From the NCBI RefSeq assembly GCF_013386585.1, contig NZ_JACARO010000098.1, forward strand, positions 1 to 53,259: DNA of 53,259 nucleotides. The letters run 5' to 3'. The position numbers were made by a program, and so were the translations under genes. Source of the stretch: Pseudomonas sp. P7548. Its GTDB lineage: Bacteria; Pseudomonadota; Gammaproteobacteria; Pseudomonadales; Pseudomonadaceae. Shown in pieces: positions 1 through 6,764 of the stretch (the stretch's first letter is position 1; each line of letters opens with the position of its first letter). The notes below the pieces were generated by a model that did not search any database, was not told the DNA's origin, and saw nothing but the letters and a program-made list of their open reading frames with translations.

Positions 1-264
1 GCGATCATGCAGCGCCTGCGCGAACGCTACCTGTGCAACGAACACCTGCGCGCCGAACCGAAGAAGCCCTTGCCGGCGCTGGACCTGCCGTCCAACGTGA
101 TCGCCGAGATGCCGCCCTTGCTCAAGGCCTACATGCGCCTGGGCGCGAAGATCTGCGGCGAGCCGTGCTGGGATGAAGACTTCCAGGTGGCCGACGTGTT
201 CATCTTGCTCAAGCGCGACGAGTTGTGCCCGCGTTATGCACGCCACTTCAAGGCTGCAATGTGA
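1..264 (+). CDS. olsB: Ornithine-acyl-ACP N-acyltransferase, C-terminal part
   Basis: This is the last 87 codons of a gene whose start lies before the window; the reading frame is open from base 1. The visible part ends in a region resembling the C terminus of OlsB-type GNAT-fold acyltransferases, including the segment VFILLKRDELCPRYARHF. OlsB joins a 3-hydroxy fatty acid from acyl-ACP to the alpha-amino group of ornithine, the first step of phosphate-free ornithine lipid synthesis at the inner membrane. The stop codon overlaps the start of the next gene (TGATG), whose product fits the second step, so the two are almost certainly co-transcribed. The family call is from recognition of the C terminus plus context; the catalytic core is not in view. 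Confidence 0.75.
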   Translation, partial: AIMQRLRERYLCNEHLRAEPKKPLPALDLPSNVIAEMPPLLKAYMRLGAKICGEPCWDEDFQVADVFILLKRDELCPRYARHFKAAM

Positions 265-1055
265 TGAGCCGCCTGCGGGTGTACGGGCGCATTGCCCGCG
301 TGCTGCTGGTGGTGGCGCTGGGCTTGAGCATGGCCAGTGTGTTTGGTGTGTTCGAGCGCTTAGGCATTGCCAACTCGATGGTACGGCGCCAGCGTTGGTC
401 GCGGTTTTTCATGGCGCGGCTGACCAACGCCCTGCCCTTTCGCGTGACGGTGCACGGCGAGTTGCCGCAAACCCCGATGCTGTGGGTGAGCAATCACGTG
501 TCCTGGACTGACATCCCGCTGTTGGGGATGGTCACGCCCATGTCGTTCCTGTCCAAGGCCGAAGTGCGCACCTGGCCGGTGGCCGGCTGGTTGGCGGCCA
601 AGGCCGGCAGCTTGTTCATCCGCCGCGGTTCGGGCGACAGCCAATTGATCCGCAAGCAGATGACCCGCCATCTGGAGCAACAGCACCCGCTGCTGATGTT
701 CCCCGAGGGCACGACCACCGACGGGCGCAGCCTGCGCACCTTCCACGGGCGTTTGCTGGCCAGCGCGATTGATGCCGAGGTGTCGCTGCAACCGGTGGCG
801 ATCCGTTATCTGCGTGACGGCCAGGTGGACCCGCTGGCACCGTTTATTGGCGATGATGATTTGCTGTCGCACCTGATGCGGCTGTTTGCCAATGACCAGG
901 GCGATGTGGAAATCCATGTGCTCAAGCCGATTGCCTGTGCCGGGCAGGAGCGCGCGGCGCTGGCGTTCCAGGCGCAGCAGGCGGTGCAGAAGGCGTTGTT
1001 TGGGCCGGTGCCGGAAGCAGAGCCAATCGCGGTTCGACCGGCATTCGCGGCTTAA
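264..1055 (+). CDS. olsA: Lyso-ornithine lipid O-acyltransferase (PlsC family)
   Basis: A 263-residue acyltransferase of the PlsC/1-acylglycerol-3-phosphate family. The signature catalytic motif NHVSWTD (the NHxxxxD box) lies near residues 77-83, and FPEGTTTDG further on is the second acyltransferase block. A hydrophobic N-terminal stretch (VLLVVALGLSMASVFGVF) fits a membrane anchor. The start at 264 is chosen because it overlaps the upstream stop as TGATG; an in-frame ATG 39 bases earlier lies inside olsB. Directly after olsB it would add the second acyl chain to lyso-ornithine lipid. PlsC-type acylation of lysophosphatidate is the alternative, but the partner gene argues for ornithine lipid synthesis. 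Confidence 0.85.
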   Translation: MSRLRVYGRIARVLLVVALGLSMASVFGVFERLGIANSMVRRQRWSRFFMARLTNALPFRVTVHGELPQTPMLWVSNHVSWTDIPLLGMVTPMSFLSKAEVRTWPVAGWLAAKAGSLFIRRGSGDSQLIRKQMTRHLEQQHPLLMFPEGTTTDGRSLRTFHGRLLASAIDAEVSLQPVAIRYLRDGQVDPLAPFIGDDDLLSHLMRLFANDQGDVEIHVLKPIACAGQERAALAFQAQQAVQKALFGPVPEAEPIAVRPAFAA

Positions 1056-1073
1056 AGCGGGCACGGTTAAACA

Positions 1074-1145
1074 TGTGGGAGCTGGCTTGCCTGCGATGGC
1101 GGTGTTGAATTCACCGACGCCATCGCAGGCAAGCCAGCTCCCACA
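1074..1145. repeat. REPIN (REP doublet)
   Basis: Two inverted REP copies: TGTGGGAGCTGGCTTGCC at 1074 and its complement ending at 1145, each followed inward by TGCGATGGCG or its complement. It lies between the convergent olsA and acpH genes, where it can also form a long hairpin and may act as a bidirectional terminator. Confidence 0.9.
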
Positions 1146-1146
1146 T

Positions 1147-1731
1147 TTAGACCTCAGTGGTCAGTTGTTTTTGTGCAAAAGCCTGCAGCTCGGGATAAAA
1201 GATCCGGAAGTCTTCGCTTAACGGCTCATAGAGCTCGCGCAACTCCTGCATTGCAAACCCCAATTCCTCCGGCTGCGACAGCCTCCGCGAAATCCCCCGC
1301 AACACCTGCTCCATCACCGCAAACTCGCGATACGACCCCAACCAGTCATCCGCCGCCATCCACGGCGCAATCTGCGCCAGTCGCCCCGGCAATTGCGGCT
1401 CGGCCGCCAATACGCGGTACACCTGCGATGTGAAATGCTCCAGCGGCTGGTCGGCATACAGCGCCCAATCCCGCGCCAGGCAATGGTCGAAAAACACATC
1501 AAGGACGATCCCGGCATAGCGCTTGCGGGTCAGGGTGAAACGCGACAGTGCCTCCCCTACCAACGGGTGGCTGTCGGTGAAACGGTCGATGCTGCGGTGC
1601 AGCGCAATTGCCGCCTCGATTTGCGGGCTGAACTGGCCCTGCAGGCGGCCTTTGACGAAGTCGCCATACAAACTCCCCAGCAGTTGCGCAGGAAGTTGGC
1701 CGCCCAGGTGCAGATGTGCGAGATAATTCAT
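1147..1731 (-). CDS. acpH: Acyl carrier protein phosphodiesterase (AcpH)
   Basis: A 194-residue protein matching the ACP phosphodiesterase family (E. coli AcpH is about 193 residues). It opens with the family-typical MNYLAHLHLGG and continues with GSLYGDFVKG, followed by the metal-ligand-rich segments HRSIDRFTDSHP and VFFDHCLARDW. The enzyme removes the 4'-phosphopantetheine group from holo-ACP in the cytoplasm and belongs to the HD-like metal-dependent hydrolases. The gene is convergent with olsA and divergent from the regulator that follows, with only the operator region 1732-1885 between. It is unlinked to fatty acid synthesis genes here. Confidence 0.9.
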   Translation of the reverse strand: MNYLAHLHLGGQLPAQLLGSLYGDFVKGRLQGQFSPQIEAAIALHRSIDRFTDSHPLVGEALSRFTLTRKRYAGIVLDVFFDHCLARDWALYADQPLEHFTSQVYRVLAAEPQLPGRLAQIAPWMAADDWLGSYREFAVMEQVLRGISRRLSQPEELGFAMQELRELYEPLSEDFRIFYPELQAFAQKQLTTEV

Positions 1732-1770
1732 GGTGCGCAGTCTATCACTGCCATCAACGTATCGTTATAA

Positions 1771-1824
1771 CCCGATATACCGATTTGAGCGGGACTCAGA
1801 TCAAATTCATATTGGTATATCGGG
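1771..1824. promoter_or_regulatory. Large inverted repeat, likely operator of the ArsR-type regulator
   Basis: An 11-bp perfect inverted repeat, CCCGATATACC at 1771-1781 and GGTATATCGGG at 1814-1824, holds a second shorter pair inside it: ATTTGA at 1783-1788 and TCAAAT at 1801-1806. A further TATA-rich copy, CGATATAACG, lies at 1853-1862. The dyad sits in the acpH/regulator intergenic space, 62 bases before the regulator start. Self-binding by the ArsR-type protein is inference. Confidence 0.6.
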
Positions 1825-1885
1825 ATACAACGATTTAAAGTTCGCCTCATCGCGATATAACGCTGCACGACACCGAGCACCTGCC

Positions 1886-2212
1886 ATGTCCATCGACCTC
1901 GACGAAATAATAAAAGCCCTGGCGCACCCAGTACGGCGAGACATCCTCAACTGGCTGAAAGACCCGAAAGTGCAATTCCCCGAGCAAGTGCACAACCACG
2001 AATACGGCATCTGCGCTGGGCAGATCGACCAGCGCTGCGGCTTGTCCCAGTCGACCGTGTCGGCCCACCTGGCCACGTTGCAACGGGCGGGTTTGATCAG
2101 CAGCCAGAAGGCCGGGCAGTGGAACTTTTTCAAACGCAACGAGGACACCATTCGCGCGTTCCTCGATGCGCTCATCACTGAGCTAACCCCCGACATCAGC
2201 GAACCGCTGTAA
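1886..2212 (+). CDS. ArsR/SmtB-type winged-helix regulator
   Basis: A 108-residue DNA-binding protein. The N terminus (IIKALAHPVRRDILNWLKD) is the classical ArsR opening, and CGLSQSTVSAHLATLQRAGL at about residues 52-71 is the recognition helix-turn-helix; the C-terminal helix (AFLDALITEL) is a probable dimerisation element. No CxC metal-binding motif is present, so it is probably not a metal sensor. The ATG at 1886 is preferred because an upstream in-frame start at 1730 would run through the operator dyad. It lies 14 bases before an MFS exporter and an ene-reductase and probably represses the three-gene operon in response to an electrophile or other xenobiotic (inference). Confidence 0.85.
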   Translation: MSIDLDEIIKALAHPVRRDILNWLKDPKVQFPEQVHNHEYGICAGQIDQRCGLSQSTVSAHLATLQRAGLISSQKAGQWNFFKRNEDTIRAFLDALITELTPDISEPL

Positions 2213-2226
2213 CCAAGGAAACGATA

Positions 2227-3393
2227 ATGCCCCTCTCGCTACTCATACTGGCCCTGAGCGCCTTCGCCATCGGCACCACCGAGTTCGTCATCATGGGCCT
2301 GCTGCCCGATGTGGCGACGGACCTGGGCGTATCGATCCCCGGCGCCGGCTGGCTGGTAACCGGCTACGCCCTGGGCGTGGCCATCGGCGCGCCCTTCATG
2401 GCACTGGCCACCGCCAAGCTGCCGCGCAAGGCCGCCCTGGTAGCGTTGATGGGGATCTTCATTATTGGCAACCTGCTCTGCGCCCTGGCAGGTGACTACA
2501 ACGTGCTGATGTTTGCCCGTGTGGTCACCGCGCTGTGCCACGGTGCATTCTTTGGGATTGGTTCTGTGGTAGCGGCCAACCTGGTGCCGGCCAACAAGCG
2601 GGCTTCGGCCGTGGCCTTGATGTTCACCGGTTTGACCCTGGCCAACGTGCTGGGCGTGCCACTGGGTACCGCGCTGGGCCAGGAAGCCGGCTGGCGTTCG
2701 ACCTTCTGGGCTGTGACCGTGATTGGCGTTGTGGCACTGATCGGGCTGATCCGCTTCCTGCCGGCCAAACGTGACGAAGAAAAACTCGACATGCGCGCCG
2801 AACTCAAGGCCCTCAAGGGCGCCGGCATCTGGTTGTCGCTGACCATGACCGCGCTGTTCTCCGCCTCGATGTTCACCCTCTTCACCTACGTCGCACCGCT
2901 GCTGGGCGATGTGACGGGCGTGTCGCCCAAAGGTGTGACCTGGACCCTGTTGCTGATCGGCCTGGGCCTCACTGTGGGCAACATCATCGGCGGCAAGCTG
3001 GCGGACAAGCGCCTGGCGGCCACCCTGCTCGGCGTGTTCGCCAGCATGGCGGTGGTCTCCACCCTGCTGACCTGGACCAGTGCTGCGGTGATCCCGACTG
3101 AAATCACCCTGTTCCTGTGGGCTGCCGCTTCGTTTGCCGCCGTGCCGGCGCTGCAAATCAACGTGGTGACCTTCGGCAAGGCGGCACCGAACCTGGTGTC
3201 CACCCTGAACATCGGCGCATTCAACATCGGCAACGCCCTCGGTGCCTGGGTCGGCGGCACGGTGATCGCCCACGGTTTCGGCCTGACCAGCGTGCCCTTG
3301 GCCGCGGCCGCCCTGGCGATCCTCGCGCTGCTGGTGACCCTGATTACCTTCCGTCAGAGCGGCGATGCCGACCTGGCCCCTGCGACCCACTGA
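2227..3393 (+). CDS. MFS exporter, AraJ/YdhP-like (DHA1)
   Basis: A 388-residue 12-helix inner-membrane transporter. The first helix carries ALSAFAIGTTEFVIMGLLPD, the hallmark of the AraJ/SotB/YdhP/NepI branch of DHA1 drug-proton antiporters, and the loop after helix 2 has the MFS motif A variant ATAKLPRKAAL. This branch exports sugars, nucleosides or small drugs. It follows the ArsR-type gene with a 14-base gap and precedes xenB, so all three are probably one transcript. The substrate is not visible from the sequence; a compound that is also a substrate or product of the ene-reductase is a reasonable guess. Confidence 0.85.
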   Translation: MPLSLLILALSAFAIGTTEFVIMGLLPDVATDLGVSIPGAGWLVTGYALGVAIGAPFMALATAKLPRKAALVALMGIFIIGNLLCALAGDYNVLMFARVVTALCHGAFFGIGSVVAANLVPANKRASAVALMFTGLTLANVLGVPLGTALGQEAGWRSTFWAVTVIGVVALIGLIRFLPAKRDEEKLDMRAELKALKGAGIWLSLTMTALFSASMFTLFTYVAPLLGDVTGVSPKGVTWTLLLIGLGLTVGNIIGGKLADKRLAATLLGVFASMAVVSTLLTWTSAAVIPTEITLFLWAAASFAAVPALQINVVTFGKAAPNLVSTLNIGAFNIGNALGAWVGGTVIAHGFGLTSVPLAAAALAILALLVTLITFRQSGDADLAPATH

Positions 3394-3424
3394 TCAATCC
3401 ACTTAAAGAGAAGGGTGTTATCCC

Positions 3425-4480
3425 ATGACGACGATTTTCGATCCCATCAAACTGGGCGACCTGGAACTGTCGAACCGCATCATCATGGCACCGCTGACCC
3501 GCTGCCGCGCCGATGACGGTCGTGTACCCAACGCGCTGATGGCCGAGTACTACGTGCAGCGCGCCTCTGCGGGCCTGATCCTCAGCGAAGCCACTTCCGT
3601 GACGCCCCTGGGCGTGGGCTACCCGGACACCCCGGGCATCTGGTCCAACGACCAGGTGCGCGGCTGGGCCAATGTGACCAAGGCTATCCACGGCGCAGGC
3701 GGCAAGATCTTCCTGCAACTGTGGCACGTGGGCCGTATCTCCCATGAGTCGTACCTGAACGGCGAAAGCCCGGTGGCCCCGAGTGCGATCCAGCCCAAAG
3801 GCCATGTCAGCCTGGTTCGCCCGCTGGCCGACTACCCAACTCCACGCGCCCTGGAAACCGCTGAAATCGCCGACATCGTCGACGCCTACCGCACCGGTGC
3901 CGAAAACGCCAAGGCCGCCGGCTTTGACGGTGTAGAAATCCACGGTGCCAACGGCTACCTGCTTGACCAGTTCCTGCAGAGCAGCACCAACAAGCGTACC
4001 GACAACTACGGTGGCTCCCTGGAAAACCGTGCGCGCCTGCTGCTGGAAGTGACTGACGCTGCCATCGAAGTCTGGGGCGCAGGCCGTGTGGGTGTGCACC
4101 TGGCACCACGCGCCGACTCCCACGACATGGGCGACGATAACCTGGCAGAAACCTTCACCTACGTGGCCAGCGAGTTGGGCAAGCGCGGCATCGCGTTTAT
4201 CTGCTCCCGAGAAAAAGAAGGCGCCGACAGCCTCGGCCCTCAACTGAAAAAAGCCTTCGGCGGCCCGTACATCGCTAACGAACGCTTCACCAAGGACAGC
4301 GCCAACGCCTGGCTGGCGTCGGGCAAGGCAGACGCGGTGGCCTTCGGCGTACCGTTCATTGCCAACCCGGACCTGCCGGCTCGCTTGAAGGCCGATGCGC
4401 CATTGAACGAAGCGCATCCGGAAACCTTCTACGGCAAAGGCCCGGTCGGCTACATCGACTACCCGACGCTGGCGATCTGA
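3425..4480 (+). CDS. xenB: Xenobiotic reductase B, Old Yellow Enzyme family
   Basis: A 351-residue FMN-dependent ene/nitroester reductase. It follows the OYE pattern closely: MAPLTRCRAD near the N terminus, the substrate-binding HGAN (His173, Asn176), the DNYGGSLENRARLLLEV block, and FGVPFIANPDLPARL in the phosphate-binding C-terminal barrel. It closely resembles the XenB nitroglycerin/enone reductases of fluorescent pseudomonads from memory; NemA is the enteric counterpart. The reaction is NAD(P)H-dependent reduction of activated C=C bonds, nitrate esters and N-ethylmaleimide in the cytoplasm. It is last in the ArsR-MFS-xenB operon, preceded by the Shine-Dalgarno-like GAAGG, and followed by a strong terminator. 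Confidence 0.9.
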   Translation: MTTIFDPIKLGDLELSNRIIMAPLTRCRADDGRVPNALMAEYYVQRASAGLILSEATSVTPLGVGYPDTPGIWSNDQVRGWANVTKAIHGAGGKIFLQLWHVGRISHESYLNGESPVAPSAIQPKGHVSLVRPLADYPTPRALETAEIADIVDAYRTGAENAKAAGFDGVEIHGANGYLLDQFLQSSTNKRTDNYGGSLENRARLLLEVTDAAIEVWGAGRVGVHLAPRADSHDMGDDNLAETFTYVASELGKRGIAFICSREKEGADSLGPQLKKAFGGPYIANERFTKDSANAWLASGKADAVAFGVPFIANPDLPARLKADAPLNEAHPETFYGKGPVGYIDYPTLAI

Positions 4481-4497
4481 TGTAACCCGCTGAAACG

Positions 4498-4531
4498 AAA
4501 AAGCCCCGGTTCGCAGGAACCGGGGCTTTTT
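4498..4531 (+). terminator. Rho-independent terminator after xenB
   Basis: Stem AAGCCCCGGTTC with its complement GAACCGGGGCTT around a GCAG loop, flanked by A and T runs. It should end the xenB operon and is symmetrical enough to work in both directions. Confidence 0.92.
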
Positions 4532-4714
4532 CATTGGCGCGGGGAAACATTCCTTCACAGCCTTGCAACAAAATCGCTACAAAATACTTAGGCGGCTACC
4601 TATCAACCGCCCGCCAGCCCGTATATAAAGTCACCCCACCTATCAGTCGAAGGGGCGATTGACTGCCTCTGGGCTTTACTGTTGACACAACTGGATGCAA
4701 TTACGCATTTTGTC
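4532..4714. other. Intergenic region, possible untranslated transcript
   Basis: The gap between the xenB terminator and the ttgR stop codon holds no credible ORF. On the plus strand a weak promoter can be read (TTGCAA at 4563-4568, 16-base spacer, TACTTA), followed by nested hairpin-forming segments (AGCCC paired with GGGCT, ACCCC paired with GGGG) up to about 4675. This is suggestive only. Confidence 0.2.
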
Positions 4715-5347
4715 TTAATTGCGCAGGCTGGGGCTCAAGCGCAGCATGTCCAACCCTGCATCCACCCAGCGTTCGGCATCCTGATGCAATTGGAAGCTGT
4801 CGGGCACCAGCAGCCACTGGCCGATCAGCCCGTGAATGTAGGCATGGATGCACACCGCACCGCGGGTTGTGTCCAGGTTTTCCGGAAGCTGCCCGCGATG
4901 GACCGCGTTGCGCAATGTCAGCCCGATGCGCAGGTTGCACTCAAGACTGTGGGTTTGGCGTTGACGCCGCATGTCACACATTTCATCGGTGAACTCGCAC
5001 TTATGAAACAGGATTTCGTTGATGCGCCGGGTTTTCGGGTCCAGTGCCACTTGATGATAAAGATGAATGAGCAACTTGCGCATGCAGCCCAGCGGGTCGA
5101 CTTCATCCTCGCTTTCACTCGCCCGGGCCAACTCGTCCAGCGGCTCGTGCAGCGTGTCGAGCAGCGCCTGGAGCAAGTCGGACTTGTTGCTGAAGTGCCA
5201 GTAGATGGCCCCCCGCGTCACGCCCGCCAGCGCAGCGATGTCTGCCAGCGTGGTCCGCGCGACACCGCGTTGGTAAAAGGCTTGCTCGGCGGCATCGAGA
5301 ATCTGGCTGCGCGTTTCCTGAGCTTCCTCTTTGGTGCGACGAACCAT
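4715..5347 (-). CDS. ttgR: TetR-family repressor of the RND pump (TtgR/EmhR)
   Basis: A 210-residue TetR regulator starting MVRRTKEEAQETRSQILDAA; the HTH (TLADIAALAGVTRGAIYWHF) covers about residues 31-50, and the ligand-binding half carries DEVDPLGCMRKLL and RRINEILFHKCEFTD, as in TtgR of P. putida. The C terminus WVDAGLDMLRLSPSLRN is also TtgR-like. TtgR releases DNA when it binds antibiotics or plant flavonoids, inducing ttgABC. An upstream in-frame ATG at 5395 is less likely because MVRRTK is the family N terminus. The gene diverges from ttgABC across 265 bases that contain the operator. In fluorescens-group strains the same system is also called EmhR. Confidence 0.93.
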   Translation of the reverse strand: MVRRTKEEAQETRSQILDAAEQAFYQRGVARTTLADIAALAGVTRGAIYWHFSNKSDLLQALLDTLHEPLDELARASESEDEVDPLGCMRKLLIHLYHQVALDPKTRRINEILFHKCEFTDEMCDMRRQRQTHSLECNLRIGLTLRNAVHRGQLPENLDTTRGAVCIHAYIHGLIGQWLLVPDSFQLHQDAERWVDAGLDMLRLSPSLRN

Positions 5348-5492
5348 GGCAGTAAAACCTCTATCAGGACACTGTGGATGGTGCTGGACCATCATCTGAA
5401 TAATTGTGGGACGACGCCGTCATGGGCGCCGAACGTACTAAAATCGAGGCTTTGGGAGCTGCTTTGTCAACATTTCGCGAAGCCTGTCAAGA

Positions 5493-5524
5493 GTTTACAA
5501 ACAACCGTGAACGTAAGTATATTG
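5493..5524. promoter_or_regulatory. ttgA promoter with TtgR operator
   Basis: GTTTACAAACAACCGTGAAC followed by GTAAGTATATTG closely matches the known P. putida TtgR operator, remembered as TTTACAAACAACCATGAATG then TAAGTATATT. TTTACA at 5494-5499 and TATATT at 5518-5523, 18 bases apart, serve as -35 and -10, so bound TtgR would block RNA polymerase. The ttgA start codon is 90 bases downstream. Confidence 0.85.
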
Positions 5525-5612
5525 CGTAGCAAGCTACTTATCTACTCACGGCTTGTTTTTTACCCTTCCACACTTCTTGTGCGCAGTCTGCGCGCCTGAC
5601 CCGAGGATCTTC

Positions 5613-6761
5613 ATGCAACTTAAGCCAGCTGTTACCGCTCTGGTTACTGCCGTCGCCCTGGCATCGCTGCTCAGCGGATGTAAAAAGGAAGAAGCGGCTC
5701 CGCCCGCTCAAACCCCTCAGGTCGGCGTGGTCACTATTCAACCGCAAGCCTTTACCCTGACGTCCGAACTGCCAGGCCGCACCACCGCCTACCGCATTGC
5801 GGAAGTTCGCCCACAGGTCAACGGCATCATTCTCAAGCGCCTGTTCAAGGAAGGCGGCGACGTGAAGGAAGGGCAACAGCTCTACCAGATCGACCCGTCG
5901 GTGTATGACGCCACCCTGAAAAGCGCGCAAGCCAGCCTGACCCAGACCAAGTCCATCACCGACCGCTACAAGCAGTTGGTCGATGAACAAGCCGTCAGCC
6001 GCCAGGAATACGACACCGCCGTCGCCAACCGCATGACCGCCGAAGCAAACGTTCAAACCGCCCAGATCAACGTGCGCTACACCAAAGTGTTCGCGCCGAT
6101 CTCCGGGCGTATTGGCCGTTCTTCGGTGACCGAAGGCGCACTAGTCAGCAACGGCCAGACCGACGCCATGGCGGTAATCCAACAGCTCGACCCGATCTAC
6201 GTCGACGTCACGCAGTCCTCGGCCGAAATGCTGAAACTGCGCCGCGACCTGGAAAGCGGCCAACTGCAGAAAGCCGGCGACAATGCCGCCAAGGTCAAGC
6301 TGACCCTGGAAGACGGCAGTTCCTACGCCCAGGACGGCAAGCTGGAATTCTCCGAAGTGTCGGTTGACCAGACCACCGGCTCCGTGACCCTGCGCGCCGT
6401 GTTCCCCAACCCTGACCACACCCTGCTGCCGGGCATGTTCGTACACGCCCAACTGCAAGCCGGCGTGAACAGCAAGGCCATCCTCGCCCCTCAGCAAGGC
6501 GTGACCCGCGACCTCAAGGGCATTCCGACTGCGCTGATCGTGAACAAGGACAACAAGGTCGAGCAACGCGTACTGGTCGCCAACCGTACAGCCGGCGCCT
6601 ACTGGCTGGTGGAAAAAGGCCTGGACGCCGGTGACCGCGTGATCACCGAAGGCCTGCAGTTCATCAAGCCGGGCATCGAAGTCAAGGTCAAGGACGCCGA
6701 TAACGCCAAGCCTGCTGGAACCGCTGCTACTCCTGCTGCCACTACGGGCAAAGGGGAGTAA
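5613..6761 (+). CDS. ttgA: RND efflux periplasmic adaptor (TtgA/EmhA)
   Basis: A 382-residue membrane-fusion protein. The signal peptide ends in the lipobox LLSGC (Cys near residue 23), so it is a lipoprotein anchored in the inner membrane facing the periplasm. Lipoyl and barrel-sandwich segments (VRPQVNGIILKRLFKEG, and VFAPISGRIGRSSVTEGALV) flank an alpha-hairpin (about residues 95-150). The start at 5613 has GAGGA ahead of it; an upstream in-frame ATG at 5553 would lengthen the signal peptide without an RBS. It bridges TtgB and TtgC. The C terminus is an Ala/Thr-rich tail. First gene of the ttgABC operon, 3 bases before ttgB. Confidence 0.93.
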   Translation: MQLKPAVTALVTAVALASLLSGCKKEEAAPPAQTPQVGVVTIQPQAFTLTSELPGRTTAYRIAEVRPQVNGIILKRLFKEGGDVKEGQQLYQIDPSVYDATLKSAQASLTQTKSITDRYKQLVDEQAVSRQEYDTAVANRMTAEANVQTAQINVRYTKVFAPISGRIGRSSVTEGALVSNGQTDAMAVIQQLDPIYVDVTQSSAEMLKLRRDLESGQLQKAGDNAAKVKLTLEDGSSYAQDGKLEFSEVSVDQTTGSVTLRAVFPNPDHTLLPGMFVHAQLQAGVNSKAILAPQQGVTRDLKGIPTALIVNKDNKVEQRVLVANRTAGAYWLVEKGLDAGDRVITEGLQFIKPGIEVKVKDADNAKPAGTAATPAATTGKGE

Positions 6762-6764
6762 CCC

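Noticed and set aside
1730..1885. N-terminal extension of the ArsR-type protein (start at 1730)
   Set aside because: It would translate the operator dyad and has no RBS; the ATG at 1886 gives the standard family start.
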